NCBI RefSeq assembly: GCF_009677585.1
Contig: NZ_WKYV01000001.1
Location: 67,001 to 131,000 of the forward strand
Length of the DNA stretch: 64,000 nucleotides
From: Lactonifactor sp. BIOML-A5
Lineage (GTDB): Bacteria; Bacillota; Clostridia; Lachnospirales; Lachnospiraceae
Direction of reading: 5' to 3'
Part shown: positions 46,187 to 54,843 of the stretch, one piece after another
Layout: each line of letters starts with the position of its first letter
Numbering within the stretch: position 1 is the first letter of the stretch
The notes under the pieces: model-generated
Seen by the model: the letters and a program-made list of their open reading frames with translations, nothing else
Databases searched by the model: none
What the model was told of the DNA's origin: nothing
Translations under genes and position numbers: made by a program

Positions 46187-47728
46187 TTACATTAACGGAG
46201 CAAAAAGCCGCAGAATTTTGCCTTCCAGCCGCACGAAAACGCCCAGCTTTTTATAGTCTTCAAGCGCTATCTGTCTGCATTTCTTTAGAGTATCCTGAAA
46301 GTCCTGCTCTACCTGGCAGATCTCTTTATGGCGGTACAGGAAGGCTGCACATTCAAAATGAAGATACAGACTTCTGTAATCCATATTTATAGTTCCCACC
46401 ACAGCTTTTTCATTGTCTGATGTAAAGACTTTAGCGTGTACAAAACCCGGTGTATACTCATAAATCTCTACCCCCGCCTCAATCAATTCATTGTAGTAGG
46501 TCTTAGCCAGGGCAAACGCTGTCTTTTTATCCGGAATGTGGGGCATTATAATTTTCACCTCAATTCCCCTTTTGGCGGCGTATGTAAGGGCCATAATCAT
46601 TTCCTGATCCAGGATGAGATAAGGTGTCATGATATGCACATACGTTTTGGCTGTATTCAAAATATCCAGATATACTCTTTTGCCTACCCTCTCACTGCCA
46701 AATGGCACCACCCCGTAGGGAATTACAAAGCCGTCATTAGCAGGCCCCTTATGAGCAGGCACTATGTATGCCTTATAATTTTCTTCACGAAGCGTATCCA
46801 CATTCCACATTTCCAGGAACATGAAGGTAAAACTCTTTGCTGCATCCCCCCGAAGCATAACCGCAGTGTCCTTCCAGTGTCCGAACCGCACTTTCTGATT
46901 AATATATTCATCCGCCAGATTTACACCGCCGGTAAAGGCTGTTTTTCCGTCAATTACAAGAATCTTTCTGTGGTCCCTATTGTTATAGTGGGAGGAGAAA
47001 AAGGCTTTAATAGGCGCGAACATTTTACATTGGATACCCATTGCCTTCAAATGGTCCGGGTAATGATAAGGCATCAGTGCCAGGCTGCACATTCCGTCAT
47101 ACAGAAAGCGAACCTCCACCCCCTCCCGAACCTTCTCTTTCAGGATCTCCAGAATCGAATTCCACATTATGCCCTCTTCTACAATAAAATATTCCATAAA
47201 TATAAATTTCTCTGCCCTTTTAAGTTCCCGGAGCATAGCCTCGTATTTATCTTCACCCAGAGGAAAATAAGTAACATCTGTATTTTTATAAACCGGACAA
47301 TTATCATACTGATACAGATAGGAGGCAAGGTGGCCCATCTCCGGGCTAATCCCCTCCAGTTCCTCCTGTACGTCCCTGTCCTGGACAACGTATTCTCTGG
47401 TACTTGCGGAAAGTAATCGAAGTCTCCTGTACATCAGCTTTGTGCCTGGCTGCAGCTCCATATAAATATAAAACAGTGCCCCGAAGACGGGAACTATAAG
47501 AACAGGTATCATCCATACCAGCTTAAAATCGGGATTTCCCCGTTTATTTACAATGTGCAGCAGCACGGCAAAGCCTATGACAGTAAATCCCCCATAGACA
47601 TAGAACACGTCATCTCTCAGCCACAAAAAGGCGGCAAACAGCGCGAAAAGCTGCAGGAGAATGGCAAGTATGACTACGATCGTTCTCCCAAATATAATTC
47701 CTTTAATTCCTTTTTTGCTCTCTTCCAT
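46187..47728 (-). CDS. cls: Cardiolipin synthase (phospholipase D superfamily)
   Basis: A 513-residue membrane enzyme with two N-terminal helices (about 10-60) and two HKD motifs: HRKILVIDGKTAFTGG and HAKVFTSDNEKAVVGTINMD. It joins two phosphatidylglycerol molecules into cardiolipin. Length and layout are normal for the bacterial Cls group. It begins 14 bases after the ligA stop and is the last gene of the tetR-rluF-ligA-cls series. Confidence 0.95.
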   Translation of the reverse strand: MEESKKGIKGIIFGRTIVVILAILLQLFALFAAFLWLRDDVFYVYGGFTVIGFAVLLHIVNKRGNPDFKLVWMIPVLIVPVFGALFYIYMELQPGTKLMYRRLRLLSASTREYVVQDRDVQEELEGISPEMGHLASYLYQYDNCPVYKNTDVTYFPLGEDKYEAMLRELKRAEKFIFMEYFIVEEGIMWNSILEILKEKVREGVEVRFLYDGMCSLALMPYHYPDHLKAMGIQCKMFAPIKAFFSSHYNNRDHRKILVIDGKTAFTGGVNLADEYINQKVRFGHWKDTAVMLRGDAAKSFTFMFLEMWNVDTLREENYKAYIVPAHKGPANDGFVIPYGVVPFGSERVGKRVYLDILNTAKTYVHIMTPYLILDQEMIMALTYAAKRGIEVKIIMPHIPDKKTAFALAKTYYNELIEAGVEIYEYTPGFVHAKVFTSDNEKAVVGTINMDYRSLYLHFECAAFLYRHKEICQVEQDFQDTLKKCRQIALEDYKKLGVFVRLEGKILRLFAPLM

Positions 47729-47742
47729 TGCTTAACAGGCCT

Positions 47743-49692
47743 CTATCCTAACATATTTAAAAACTCTTCTTCTGTAATGATGGGAACGCCCAGCTCTTTT
47801 GCCTTTTTATTCTTTGAGGAAGCAGAAGCTGAATCGTTGTTGATCAGGTAATTCGTCTTTGAGGTAACGCTTCCGGTCACTTTACCGCCTTTGGACTCGA
47901 TCAGCTCCTTTATCTCTCCCCGGTTGGCAAAGCGCTCCACACTTCCCGTTATTACAAAATTCAACCCCTTGAATGTCTGCTCTTCATCCCTTGCAACCTC
48001 CTCCAGCTGCAGATGAGACATCAGGTGGTCCAGAGCTCTTCGGTTCTCCTCTTTGTCAAAATACTCCCGGAACGTCCTTGCGATTACCGGACCAATCCCT
48101 TCAATGCTGCTGATAGCTTCCTCGTCAGCCTCTGTCATTTTCTCCAGATCGTAGCCGAATTCTCTGCAAATCACTTTGGCATTAGCTAGTCCTATGTTTG
48201 CAATTCCCAGACTATAGATCACCCTTGGCAAAGTGGTGTTTTTGGACTTTTCAATGCTGGTTATCAGATTATCATAAGACTTCCTTCCAAACCCCTCCAT
48301 CTCAACAATCTCGTCCTCATACTGCGCCAGCTCATAGATATCCCCAAAATCCCGGATAAAGCCTCTTGCCACGAATTTCTCCAGGGTGGCTTCTGACAGC
48401 CCGTCAATATTCATGGCATCTCTGCTCACAAACAGCGTAAAGGATTTGATCCGTTTTGCCTGACACTCCCGGTTCATACAATACAGAGATTCTACTTCAT
48501 TGGTCTTGATCACCTTTGCTTCCTGTCCGCATACCGGGCAGGTATCCGGGATCGTAAGATGGTTGCTTCTTGTTAAGTTTTCTGCAATCTGAGGAATGAT
48601 CATATTGGCCTTATATACCTGGATACGATCACCGATTCCCAGTTCCAGTTCTTTTAGTATACTGATGTTGTGTACACTGGCACGGCTCACTGTGGTCCCC
48701 TCCAGCTCTACCGGCTCAAAGATGGCCACTGGATTGATCAAACCGGTTCTGGAAGGACTCCATTCTATCTCTTTTAATGTCGTCTCCCGGATCTCATCTG
48801 CCCATTTAAATGCATAGGCATTTCTTGGAAATTTGGAAGTACTTCCCAGCGACTCTCCGTAGGCGATGTCATCGTACAGGGCCACCAGACCATCTGAAGG
48901 AAAATCATTTTTCACTACCTGTTCAGAAAAATATTCCATGGCTTCATCCAAAGTTTCCGCCGTAACCATGCGATATTCCACCACATCAAACCCCTGCCCC
49001 CGCAGCCATTCCATCTGTTCCTTTCTGGAATTGTGAAACTCCACATCCTGTGCAGTCACCAGAGAAAAGGCATAAAATCTGACATTTCTCTTCGCCGTAA
49101 TCTCGTTATTCAGCTGCCGCACAGAACCGCTGCACAGATTTCTCGGATTCTTATATCTGGCATCCACATCCTCTATTTCTTCGTTGATTTTTTTAAAATC
49201 AGAATAGGTTATCACAGCTTCCCCCCTAAGAATAAGCTGCCCCTTGTGAGCAATCTGAAGGGGAATATTTTTAAATACCTTTGCATTATTGGTAATTACT
49301 TCCCCCACCACCCCATTTCCCCGGGTAACCGCCTTTATGAGTGTCCCTCCCTCATAAGTCAGTACAATGGTAAGACCGTCCAGCTTCCAGGAGAGAAGGG
49401 TTCTGTGCTCTCCCACAAAGTCTCTGAGCGCTTCTACATCCTTTGTCTTATCCAGAGAAAGCATAGGGCTCCCATGCGCCTCTTTGGGCAGCTCATCCAG
49501 GGACTCATATCCCACAGATACCGTTGGACTTCCGGCCAGAGTAACTCCTGTCTCCTTCTCCAGCTTCTGAAGCTCGTCGTACAATTTATCATACTCCAAG
49601 TTACTCATTATTTCCCTGTCTTCCTGGTAATAAGCCTTGCCGGCCCTGGTTAAGAGACCCACCAGTTCTTTCATTCTTGCCATCGCATCCAT
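47743..49692 (-). CDS. ligA: NAD-dependent DNA ligase (divergent LigA)
   Basis: About 649 residues. The start is uncertain among in-frame ATGs at 49707, 49692 and 49683; 49692 follows the rluF stop by 4 bases and would be coupled to it. All LigA parts are present: Ia region (YYQEDREIMSNLEYDKLYDEL), adenylation Lys in SWKLDG, OB fold, four-Cys zinc finger (CPVCGQ ... CMNREC), HhH repeats, and C-terminal BRCT (LNFVITGSVERFANR). The motif after KxDG reads TRGNGVVGEVIT instead of the usual TRGDGxxGEDVT, so it is a divergent member and might be a second ligase in the genome. The function is nick sealing in replication and repair. Confidence 0.92.
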   Translation of the reverse strand: MDAMARMKELVGLLTRAGKAYYQEDREIMSNLEYDKLYDELQKLEKETGVTLAGSPTVSVGYESLDELPKEAHGSPMLSLDKTKDVEALRDFVGEHRTLLSWKLDGLTIVLTYEGGTLIKAVTRGNGVVGEVITNNAKVFKNIPLQIAHKGQLILRGEAVITYSDFKKINEEIEDVDARYKNPRNLCSGSVRQLNNEITAKRNVRFYAFSLVTAQDVEFHNSRKEQMEWLRGQGFDVVEYRMVTAETLDEAMEYFSEQVVKNDFPSDGLVALYDDIAYGESLGSTSKFPRNAYAFKWADEIRETTLKEIEWSPSRTGLINPVAIFEPVELEGTTVSRASVHNISILKELELGIGDRIQVYKANMIIPQIAENLTRSNHLTIPDTCPVCGQEAKVIKTNEVESLYCMNRECQAKRIKSFTLFVSRDAMNIDGLSEATLEKFVARGFIRDFGDIYELAQYEDEIVEMEGFGRKSYDNLITSIEKSKNTTLPRVIYSLGIANIGLANAKVICREFGYDLEKMTEADEEAISSIEGIGPVIARTFREYFDKEENRRALDHLMSHLQLEEVARDEEQTFKGLNFVITGSVERFANRGEIKELIESKGGKVTGSVTSKTNYLINNDSASASSKNKKAKELGVPIITEEEFLNMLG

Positions 49693-49696
49693 TGCG

Positions 49697-50437
49697 TCAC
49701 ATATCATCCTTTCTGACTACTGTTGTATTGGAGGAGTCTTTAATCTGCTTCATAAGCTCCCGCCATTCTTTTTGGGTCACCGGACGGTATTGGCCTGCCG
49801 GCAGATCTCCCAATTCAATATTCATAATCCTGACTCTCTTTAGTCTTATCACCCTATAGCCTAAATATTCGCACATCCTTCGAATCTGACGGTTCAGTCC
49901 CTGTGTCAGGACAATACGAAAGCGCCTGGCGTCGATTCTCTCTACCCGGCACTTTCTTGTAACAGTGTCCAGGATTGGAATACCACCGGCCATCTGTCTC
50001 ACAAATTCTTTTGTTACAGGCTTATCTACAGTCACAATATATTCTTTTTCATGGTAATTGCCGGCCCGCATCATCTTGTTCACAAGCTCCCCCTGATTCG
50101 TCATAAGAATCAGGCCTTCCGAATCCTTATCCAGCCTTCCTACAGGATAGATACGGGTATGATAATTGACAAAGCGGACAATATTATTCTTTACCTTTTC
50201 CTGGGAGGTACACTCAATTCCTCTGGGCTTATGTACAGCCAAAAGCACCTTTTCTTCCTCCCGTTTTACGGGCTTTCCTTCCACGAGTATCTTCTGAGAG
50301 GGCAGGATCTTCATCCCCACAGCGGCCCGCCTGCCGTCCACAGTAATCTTTCCTTCCTCCGCCAGACGATCTGCCTCTCTTCTGGAGCATACACCCGCCT
50401 CGCTCAAATACTTATTCAGACGTATGGGTTCCTGCAT
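49697..50437 (-). CDS. rluF: 23S rRNA pseudouridine synthase, RluF-like
   Basis: A 246-residue enzyme of the RsuA/RluB/E/F family with an N-terminal S4 domain (RLNKYLSEAGVCSRREADRL) and a catalytic Asp in GRLDKDSEGLILMTN. NKMMRAGNYHEKEYIVTVDKP and QGLNRQIRRMCEYLGYRV agree best with RluF (23S U2604). AGAGGA lies 8 bases before the ATG. It overlaps the end of tetR by 26 bases and is followed immediately by ligA. Confidence 0.9.
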   Translation of the reverse strand: MQEPIRLNKYLSEAGVCSRREADRLAEEGKITVDGRRAAVGMKILPSQKILVEGKPVKREEEKVLLAVHKPRGIECTSQEKVKNNIVRFVNYHTRIYPVGRLDKDSEGLILMTNQGELVNKMMRAGNYHEKEYIVTVDKPVTKEFVRQMAGGIPILDTVTRKCRVERIDARRFRIVLTQGLNRQIRRMCEYLGYRVIRLKRVRIMNIELGDLPAGQYRPVTQKEWRELMKQIKDSSNTTVVRKDDM

Positions 50438-51038
50438 TATTCACATCCTCTTCTGACACCCGGAACTTATCCAGGAACATTGGCATAAGGGTTTTACTAT
50501 AATCCGAAAGAGAGAGTCTTCCCTGGGATATGCACCAGTCATAGATAAATGCTCTCTCGCACAGGGCATAAACATTCGTTATTTCATAGGCTGACATCAT
50601 GGTACTGATCTGGCCTCTTTTTTGACCCTCGTCCACGATCCGGTTCAACATGCGGAAATATATTCTGTTCTGATCCATAAGGTGCCTGTCACCCTTGGTA
50701 ACCAGCTGGGAAGAATACATGGACGCAAGGATCTCCCGGTTTACATGTTCGTCAATCATTTTAAATAACTCCCGGTTTAAATATAACAATTTATCGAAGC
50801 TGTTCATCTCAGGATCCATCTCCTGCTCCAGATGCTCATACTTATTATCAAACAAATCCGATAATGTGGTCAGCAGAGCGTCCTTTCCACTAAAATAATG
50901 GTAAAACGTCCCTTTGGAGGTTCCCGAGCTGGCAATGATGTCATCTACCGTAGTATTATCATACCCACTCTGATAAAACAATTCCCAGGCAGCTTCCACA
51001 ATCTTATCCTTTGTAGATATCTTTTTCTCCTGTTTCAT
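50412..51038 (-). CDS. TetR/AcrR-family transcriptional regulator
   Basis: A 208-residue regulator with an N-terminal TetR helix-turn-helix (about 10-55; AAWELFYQSGYDNTTVDDI and GTSKGTFYHYFSGKDAL) and a helical ligand-binding domain of unknown ligand. It leads the series with rluF, ligA and cls and overlaps rluF. An inverted repeat covers its own -35 region, so autorepression is likely. The divergent deacetylase gene is a second possible target. Confidence 0.92.
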   Translation of the reverse strand: MKQEKKISTKDKIVEAAWELFYQSGYDNTTVDDIIASSGTSKGTFYHYFSGKDALLTTLSDLFDNKYEHLEQEMDPEMNSFDKLLYLNRELFKMIDEHVNREILASMYSSQLVTKGDRHLMDQNRIYFRMLNRIVDEGQKRGQISTMMSAYEITNVYALCERAFIYDWCISQGRLSLSDYSKTLMPMFLDKFRVSEEDVNNAGTHTSE

Positions 51039-51075
51039 CTGTCATTCCGCTCCTATCCGCTATAGCATATCCTTT

Positions 51076-51104
51076 ATTATAACTGTTTCAGGTTGACAAT
51101 TCAA
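51076..51104 (-). promoter_or_regulatory. tetR promoter
   Basis: TTGAAT (51099-51104) and TATAAT (51076-51081), 17 bases apart on the minus strand. Confidence 0.65.
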
Positions 51105-51116
51105 GGAATAACCTGA
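51088..51116. promoter_or_regulatory. Candidate TetR operator
   Basis: Inverted repeat TCAGGTT (51088-51094) and AACCTGA (51110-51116) with a 15-base spacer, covering the -35 box of the tetR promoter. Confidence 0.5.
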
Positions 51117-51180
51117 GGAGATTACGGGCCCTCTTCATAAATTCTTAATTCTTCTTTTGCCCCAAAAAGCCCCTTCTTTC

Positions 51181-51208
51181 TTGTTTTTTCCCGTCCAGAG
51201 TGTATAAT
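51181..51208 (+). promoter_or_regulatory. Putative promoter of the polysaccharide deacetylase gene
   Basis: TTGTTT (51181-51186) and TATAAT (51203-51208), 16 bases apart, about 30 bases before the ATG. Confidence 0.55.
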
Positions 51209-51239
51209 AAGGATGAACGTAAAGAAGGGGATTATAAAT

Positions 51240-52832
51240 ATGAGTGTAAAACGCAAATCTAAAAGACGGCGGCAGGTGGAAGTCGTCTTCTCGGTATTTC
51301 TCATCATAGCAATTGTTCTCGCGATTTTGATCGTACCGAGATACGTAACAGCCGCTGTAAAATCATATCAGAAAACCATGAAACTTCAGGAAGCTGCGTT
51401 AAAAGAAGACCATTGGGTATACAGTGAAAAGGGAAGGCGTTACGTGTACGCCGACGGAACTTCCCCCAGAAATAAATGGCTTGCAGTGGATCAAGTGAAT
51501 TATCACTTTAATTCGGATGGTTATATGGATACCGGATGGCTTCAGGATAAGGGAACCCGGTATTATTTGAAGCCCGACGGCACCATACAGACAGGCTGGC
51601 TGAATGACCAGAACTCCTGGTACTATTTTAACGGGGATGGAACAATGGCCTCTGGATGGATTCTGGATCAGGATACCTATTACTTCCTAAAAGATGATGG
51701 CACTATGGCTACCGGGTGGATCGAAGACAACGGAAAACACTATTACCTCTCAGAAAACGGAGCCATGGCCACCGGATGGCTGGAGCTGAATGGGAACAAC
51801 TATTACTTTGATGACAGCGGTGCTATGGCTACCGGATGGATTACCGTTGATGATAAAACCTACTTTCTAAGAGACGACGGTGTCATGACCATCGGCTGGA
51901 TCACAGAAGGAGATCAGAAGTATTTTATGAATGCCGATGGATCCAAGGCAGTCAGCACCTGGATTGAAAGTGAAGGCAAGCGGTATTACTTTGACGAAAA
52001 TGGTTCTCTGAAACCCTCCGGTTGGCTGGAAACTAATAACACATGGTATTACATACAGGAGGACGGTTCTGCGGCCACAGGATGGCTTCAGCTTGGAAAG
52101 CAATGGTACTATCTGAAAAATGACGGTTCTATGGCTACCGGATGGATCACAGATGAGAACGGCAAAGCTTACTTTATGAAAGATAACGGTGTCTGGGACC
52201 CTAATGCTAAAAAAGAGACACCATCTGCTGGAGGCGGCCCTATGGTCGCCCTTACTTTTGACGATGGTCCAGGCAAATATACAGACGGTATTCTTACTGT
52301 TCTGCAGCAAAACAACGCCAAAGCCACCTTTTTTATGCTTGGCAAACTGATCCCAAAATACCCTGAGACAGTAAAGCGGATGAAAGCTCTGGGCTGTGAA
52401 CTGGGCAATCATTCCTACGATCACTCCGATCTGAGTAAAATGGATGCCGCCGGGGTATCCTCCCAGATCAATACTACAAACCAGGCACTTGTAGATCTGG
52501 TGGGAGAAGGCGCTTCCTGCGTACGCCCGCCCTACGGCGCCTTCAATCCCACTGTCCGCAGCGCGGCAGGAGCACCTTTAATCCTCTGGTCCATCGACAC
52601 CCTGGACTGGAAAACCAGGGATACCCAGACCACCATAGACACGGTGCTCAACAATGTCAAAGACGGCGACATTGTTCTCATGCACGATATCCATGAACCT
52701 TCCGCAAAAGCTGCAGAAACTTTGATACCTGCCCTCAGGGAAATGGGATATCAGCTTGTAACAGTAAGCGAATTAGCGGCAGCAAAGGGGATTCCTTTAG
52801 AGAATGGGAAGGCGTATGGGGAGTTTCATTAA
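51240..52832 (+). CDS. Polysaccharide deacetylase with wall-binding repeats
   Basis: A 530-residue membrane-anchored enzyme from ATG 51240, chosen by AAGGGG 9 bases upstream and the basic residues then directly preceding the signal anchor (about 15-37). About a dozen aromatic wall-binding repeats (about 50-325; ATGWxxxxGKxYYLxxDGxM) precede a NodB domain (about 335-530). All five NodB motifs are present: TFDDGP, HSYDH, RPPYG, DTLDWKTRD and LMHDIH. It probably removes acetyl groups from peptidoglycan GlcNAc, which gives lysozyme resistance; other wall glycans are possible. The repeats are more acidic and divergent than those of the corrinoid-locus proteins. Confidence 0.93.
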   Translation: MSVKRKSKRRRQVEVVFSVFLIIAIVLAILIVPRYVTAAVKSYQKTMKLQEAALKEDHWVYSEKGRRYVYADGTSPRNKWLAVDQVNYHFNSDGYMDTGWLQDKGTRYYLKPDGTIQTGWLNDQNSWYYFNGDGTMASGWILDQDTYYFLKDDGTMATGWIEDNGKHYYLSENGAMATGWLELNGNNYYFDDSGAMATGWITVDDKTYFLRDDGVMTIGWITEGDQKYFMNADGSKAVSTWIESEGKRYYFDENGSLKPSGWLETNNTWYYIQEDGSAATGWLQLGKQWYYLKNDGSMATGWITDENGKAYFMKDNGVWDPNAKKETPSAGGGPMVALTFDDGPGKYTDGILTVLQQNNAKATFFMLGKLIPKYPETVKRMKALGCELGNHSYDHSDLSKMDAAGVSSQINTTNQALVDLVGEGASCVRPPYGAFNPTVRSAAGAPLILWSIDTLDWKTRDTQTTIDTVLNNVKDGDIVLMHDIHEPSAKAAETLIPALREMGYQLVTVSELAAAKGIPLENGKAYGEFH

Positions 52833-53164
52833 ATTATAGTTTTGTGTATATGAAGCTCGAGGTGAAATAGTCGGCGAGCGGAGTGTCGCAGACGGACGGT
52901 CAAGGGAGGAGGTCTTGGGGCCAGGGGTACTGTGTGGATCTGCTTGCTGCTGCGTTTCTCCTCAGCTAACTGCCTGGCCGTTCACTAAGAAGCTCAGGAA
53001 AGCCTTCGCTCCTAAGTGACCGCCGGCAGTGGATCTTCGGACGCACTCCGTAGTCTGCGCAGTTCCACACAGTACCCCTGGCCCCAAGACCTCCTCCCTC
53101 GACCTGGCAGAGACTCACTTCACATTCACGGAAAACGGGGGGAAAGGTCGAGAGTTGTACACTT
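52833..53164. repeat. Intergenic repeat element, long copy, first palindrome
   Basis: The left end (52833-52899) repeats the sequence at 43045. It is followed by a near-perfect inverted repeat with 41-base arms (52898-52938 and 53064-53104, one mismatch). The 125-base centre is itself imperfectly self-complementary (TGCCTGGCCGTTCACT against AGTGACCGCCGGCA). Short reading frames here are products of the palindrome and have no coding character. Confidence 0.8.
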
Positions 53165-53238
53165 TTCCTCTTATTTCTCACTATTGTCCGCTTGATGTTT
53201 TGGATAAATAGCTCCCCCTGGAACTTCTCCATACCCAG

Positions 53239-53600
53239 GTGAGAGGAATTCTGCGGCGGTGGGCTGGCTGGTTCGGGCGGGAGGGAGGCTTAAGTTCCGG
53301 GGACGATTCCGCAGGAGTGACTAGAGAGTCTTAGGCAAAACCGGGATTTCCGCAGGAGATTTTTTCGGCAGTCAGGGCCGAAAAAAAGTGAGCATGTGCA
53401 GAGAATGCACATCAAGCATTCTTTGCACATACGAACGGTGCTCCGGCGGGGATTCCGGTTTTGTCTTAGACTCTCTTCGCGACGGAGGTGTCCCCGGAAC
53501 TTAAGCCTCCCTCCCGCCCGGACCAGCCAGCCCGCTGCCGCGGGAGTCCTCTCACCGTCCCCCTGCCACCTACACCTGCCGTCCTGAATCACCTTGAGCC
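53239..53600. repeat. Intergenic repeat element, long copy, second palindrome
   Basis: Arms of about 64 bases (53240-53305 and 53491-53554) sharing CTTAAGTTCCGGGGA / TCCCCGGAACTTAAG enclose a second paired segment (AGAGAGTCTTAGGCAAAACC against GGTTTTGTCTTAGACTCTCT). A perfect TTTTTTCGGC / GCCGAAAAAA hairpin (about 53360-53388) and a central TGTGCA...TGCACA hairpin lie within. The right end CTCACCGTCCCCCTGCCACCT matches the short copy at 43169. Together the two palindromes fill the 840 bases between the deacetylase and SH3b genes. Confidence 0.78.
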
Positions 53601-53639
53601 GAAGTCCAAGCGCTACACCCCTAAATCCCAATTTTCAAC

Positions 53640-53668
53640 AAAAAAGGAGCTGCATCACCTGCAGCCCC
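53640..53668 (-). terminator. Terminator of the SH3b-protein gene
   Basis: GGGGCTGCA-GGTGA-TGCAGCTCC-TTTTTT on the minus strand, just after the stop codon. Confidence 0.85.
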
Positions 53669-53674
53669 ATACTA

Positions 53675-54595
53675 TCACTGTAACAAATCCCCGCGGACAT
53701 ACCCTGTCTTGCCGTCAAACTCGATCTTAATCCAGCCATTATCCGCATTCTCTATTTTCTTTACCTGTTCACCAGCCTCTAATTCACCGATTTTTTCTGA
53801 ATCAGTATCTGCTTCTGCTCTGACGTTGCATCCATTGATTGCCGAAACTGTAGAACCGTCGGCAGCCATGCTGGCAGTGGTAGTTTCACTTCCAAGCTGG
53901 TCTTCAAACTCCCGAAGCTTGTCATCCGATTCCTGGGCTTCCTGGAATTCTTTCTGCACCTTGCTAATCAGTTCTTTTACATCTTCTTCCTGAACCACTT
54001 TGGCAATATAGTCCTGGACTTCTTTGTCATCATCATCTTTATGGATGTATACCTTTCCCTCATCATCTGTCTCAACATATACCTGAGTCAAACCGGGGGC
54101 AGGTGTGTCAATATCTACAAATTTCAGGTCATAGGAGACAAATACTACATAACTTCCCTCTGTCAGACCTTTTTTGGTGTAAGTGTCAATATTGCTGTAG
54201 CTTTCAATGTATGTAGAATTCAGCACTTTGGCCTCATCTGCAGAATCAAAGCTGTCTGTTACTCTTTTCATACTGTCAATATCTTTGTTGCCCCAGGCAG
54301 TATAAAAAGTATTGATGATTGCATTTACTTCAGGGTAGGCATTTTTCTGTAAGGCATCCTTGTCTTCTGTATTCGTATCTTGTGCATCTTTGGAAGAGTC
54401 ATCTGATTTTTCGGATCCGCCAGATGTTTTTTCCTGTTCCGTTTTCTGTTTGGGCTCACTGCCTTTATCCTTATCTCCAGAACCGAATAAGGCTTTTGCT
54501 CCAAAAAACAGAACCACAAGAACGACTAAAATCGCCAGACCAAGTAAGATATATCTTAGGTTGTCTGACAGCCATTCTCTAAAATTGTCTAACAT
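53675..54595 (-). CDS. Membrane-anchored SH3b-domain protein
   Basis: A 306-residue protein with a short cytoplasmic N-terminus, one membrane helix (about 15-37), and a Lys/Glu/Ser/Asp-rich linker (about 40-85). A middle domain resembles SnoaL/NTF2-like folds (about 88-185; VNAIINTFYTAWGNKD), then comes a coiled segment and a C-terminal SH3b domain (about 245-306; CNVRAEADTDSEKIGEL, GYVRGDLL). SH3b domains usually bind wall peptides or glycans. A wall-sensing or wall-associated role is inferred; the specific function is unknown. It is a single gene between the repeat region and tRNA-Arg. Confidence 0.85.
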   Translation of the reverse strand: MLDNFREWLSDNLRYILLGLAILVVLVVLFFGAKALFGSGDKDKGSEPKQKTEQEKTSGGSEKSDDSSKDAQDTNTEDKDALQKNAYPEVNAIINTFYTAWGNKDIDSMKRVTDSFDSADEAKVLNSTYIESYSNIDTYTKKGLTEGSYVVFVSYDLKFVDIDTPAPGLTQVYVETDDEGKVYIHKDDDDKEVQDYIAKVVQEEDVKELISKVQKEFQEAQESDDKLREFEDQLGSETTTASMAADGSTVSAINGCNVRAEADTDSEKIGELEAGEQVKKIENADNGWIKIEFDGKTGYVRGDLLQ

Positions 54596-54668
54596 GATTG
54601 TCCTCCTTTAAACCATAGCATTCAATCTCCCTTATTCTTGCTATGCTCTCCCCCTATAGTGAAACAAA

Positions 54669-54741
54669 CGCATCCGGAGGGATTCGAACCCCCGACACGT
54701 GGTACCGGAAACCACTGCTCTATCCCCTGAGCTACGGATGC
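54669..54741 (-). tRNA. tRNA-Arg (anticodon CCG)
   Basis: A 73-base cloverleaf on the minus strand: acceptor GCATCCG/CGGATGC with discriminator G, D-arm AGCTCAGGGGATAGAGC, anticodon stem GTGGT/ACCAC with loop TTCCGGT (CCG at 34-36), and T-arm GGGGGTTCGAATCCCTC. CCA is not encoded. It reads the CGG codon. Confidence 0.96.
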
Positions 54742-54843
54742 ATATCAGTCACTATTAATCAATCACCCAGCTATCATACCATAAAATTTTGAACTTGTAA
54801 AGGCAGAGGGGAAATTTATTGGCGCTTCCCCCCTGCATACGGT

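Noticed and set aside
46436..47416. A 326-codon plus-strand open frame opposite cls
   Set aside because: It lies entirely antisense to an unmistakable cardiolipin synthase with both HKD motifs, has no ribosome-binding site, and encodes no recognisable domain.
53290..53631. A 113-codon minus-strand open frame in the repeat region
   Set aside because: It is produced by the long palindrome; both strands give similar frames and no family or ribosome-binding site is seen.
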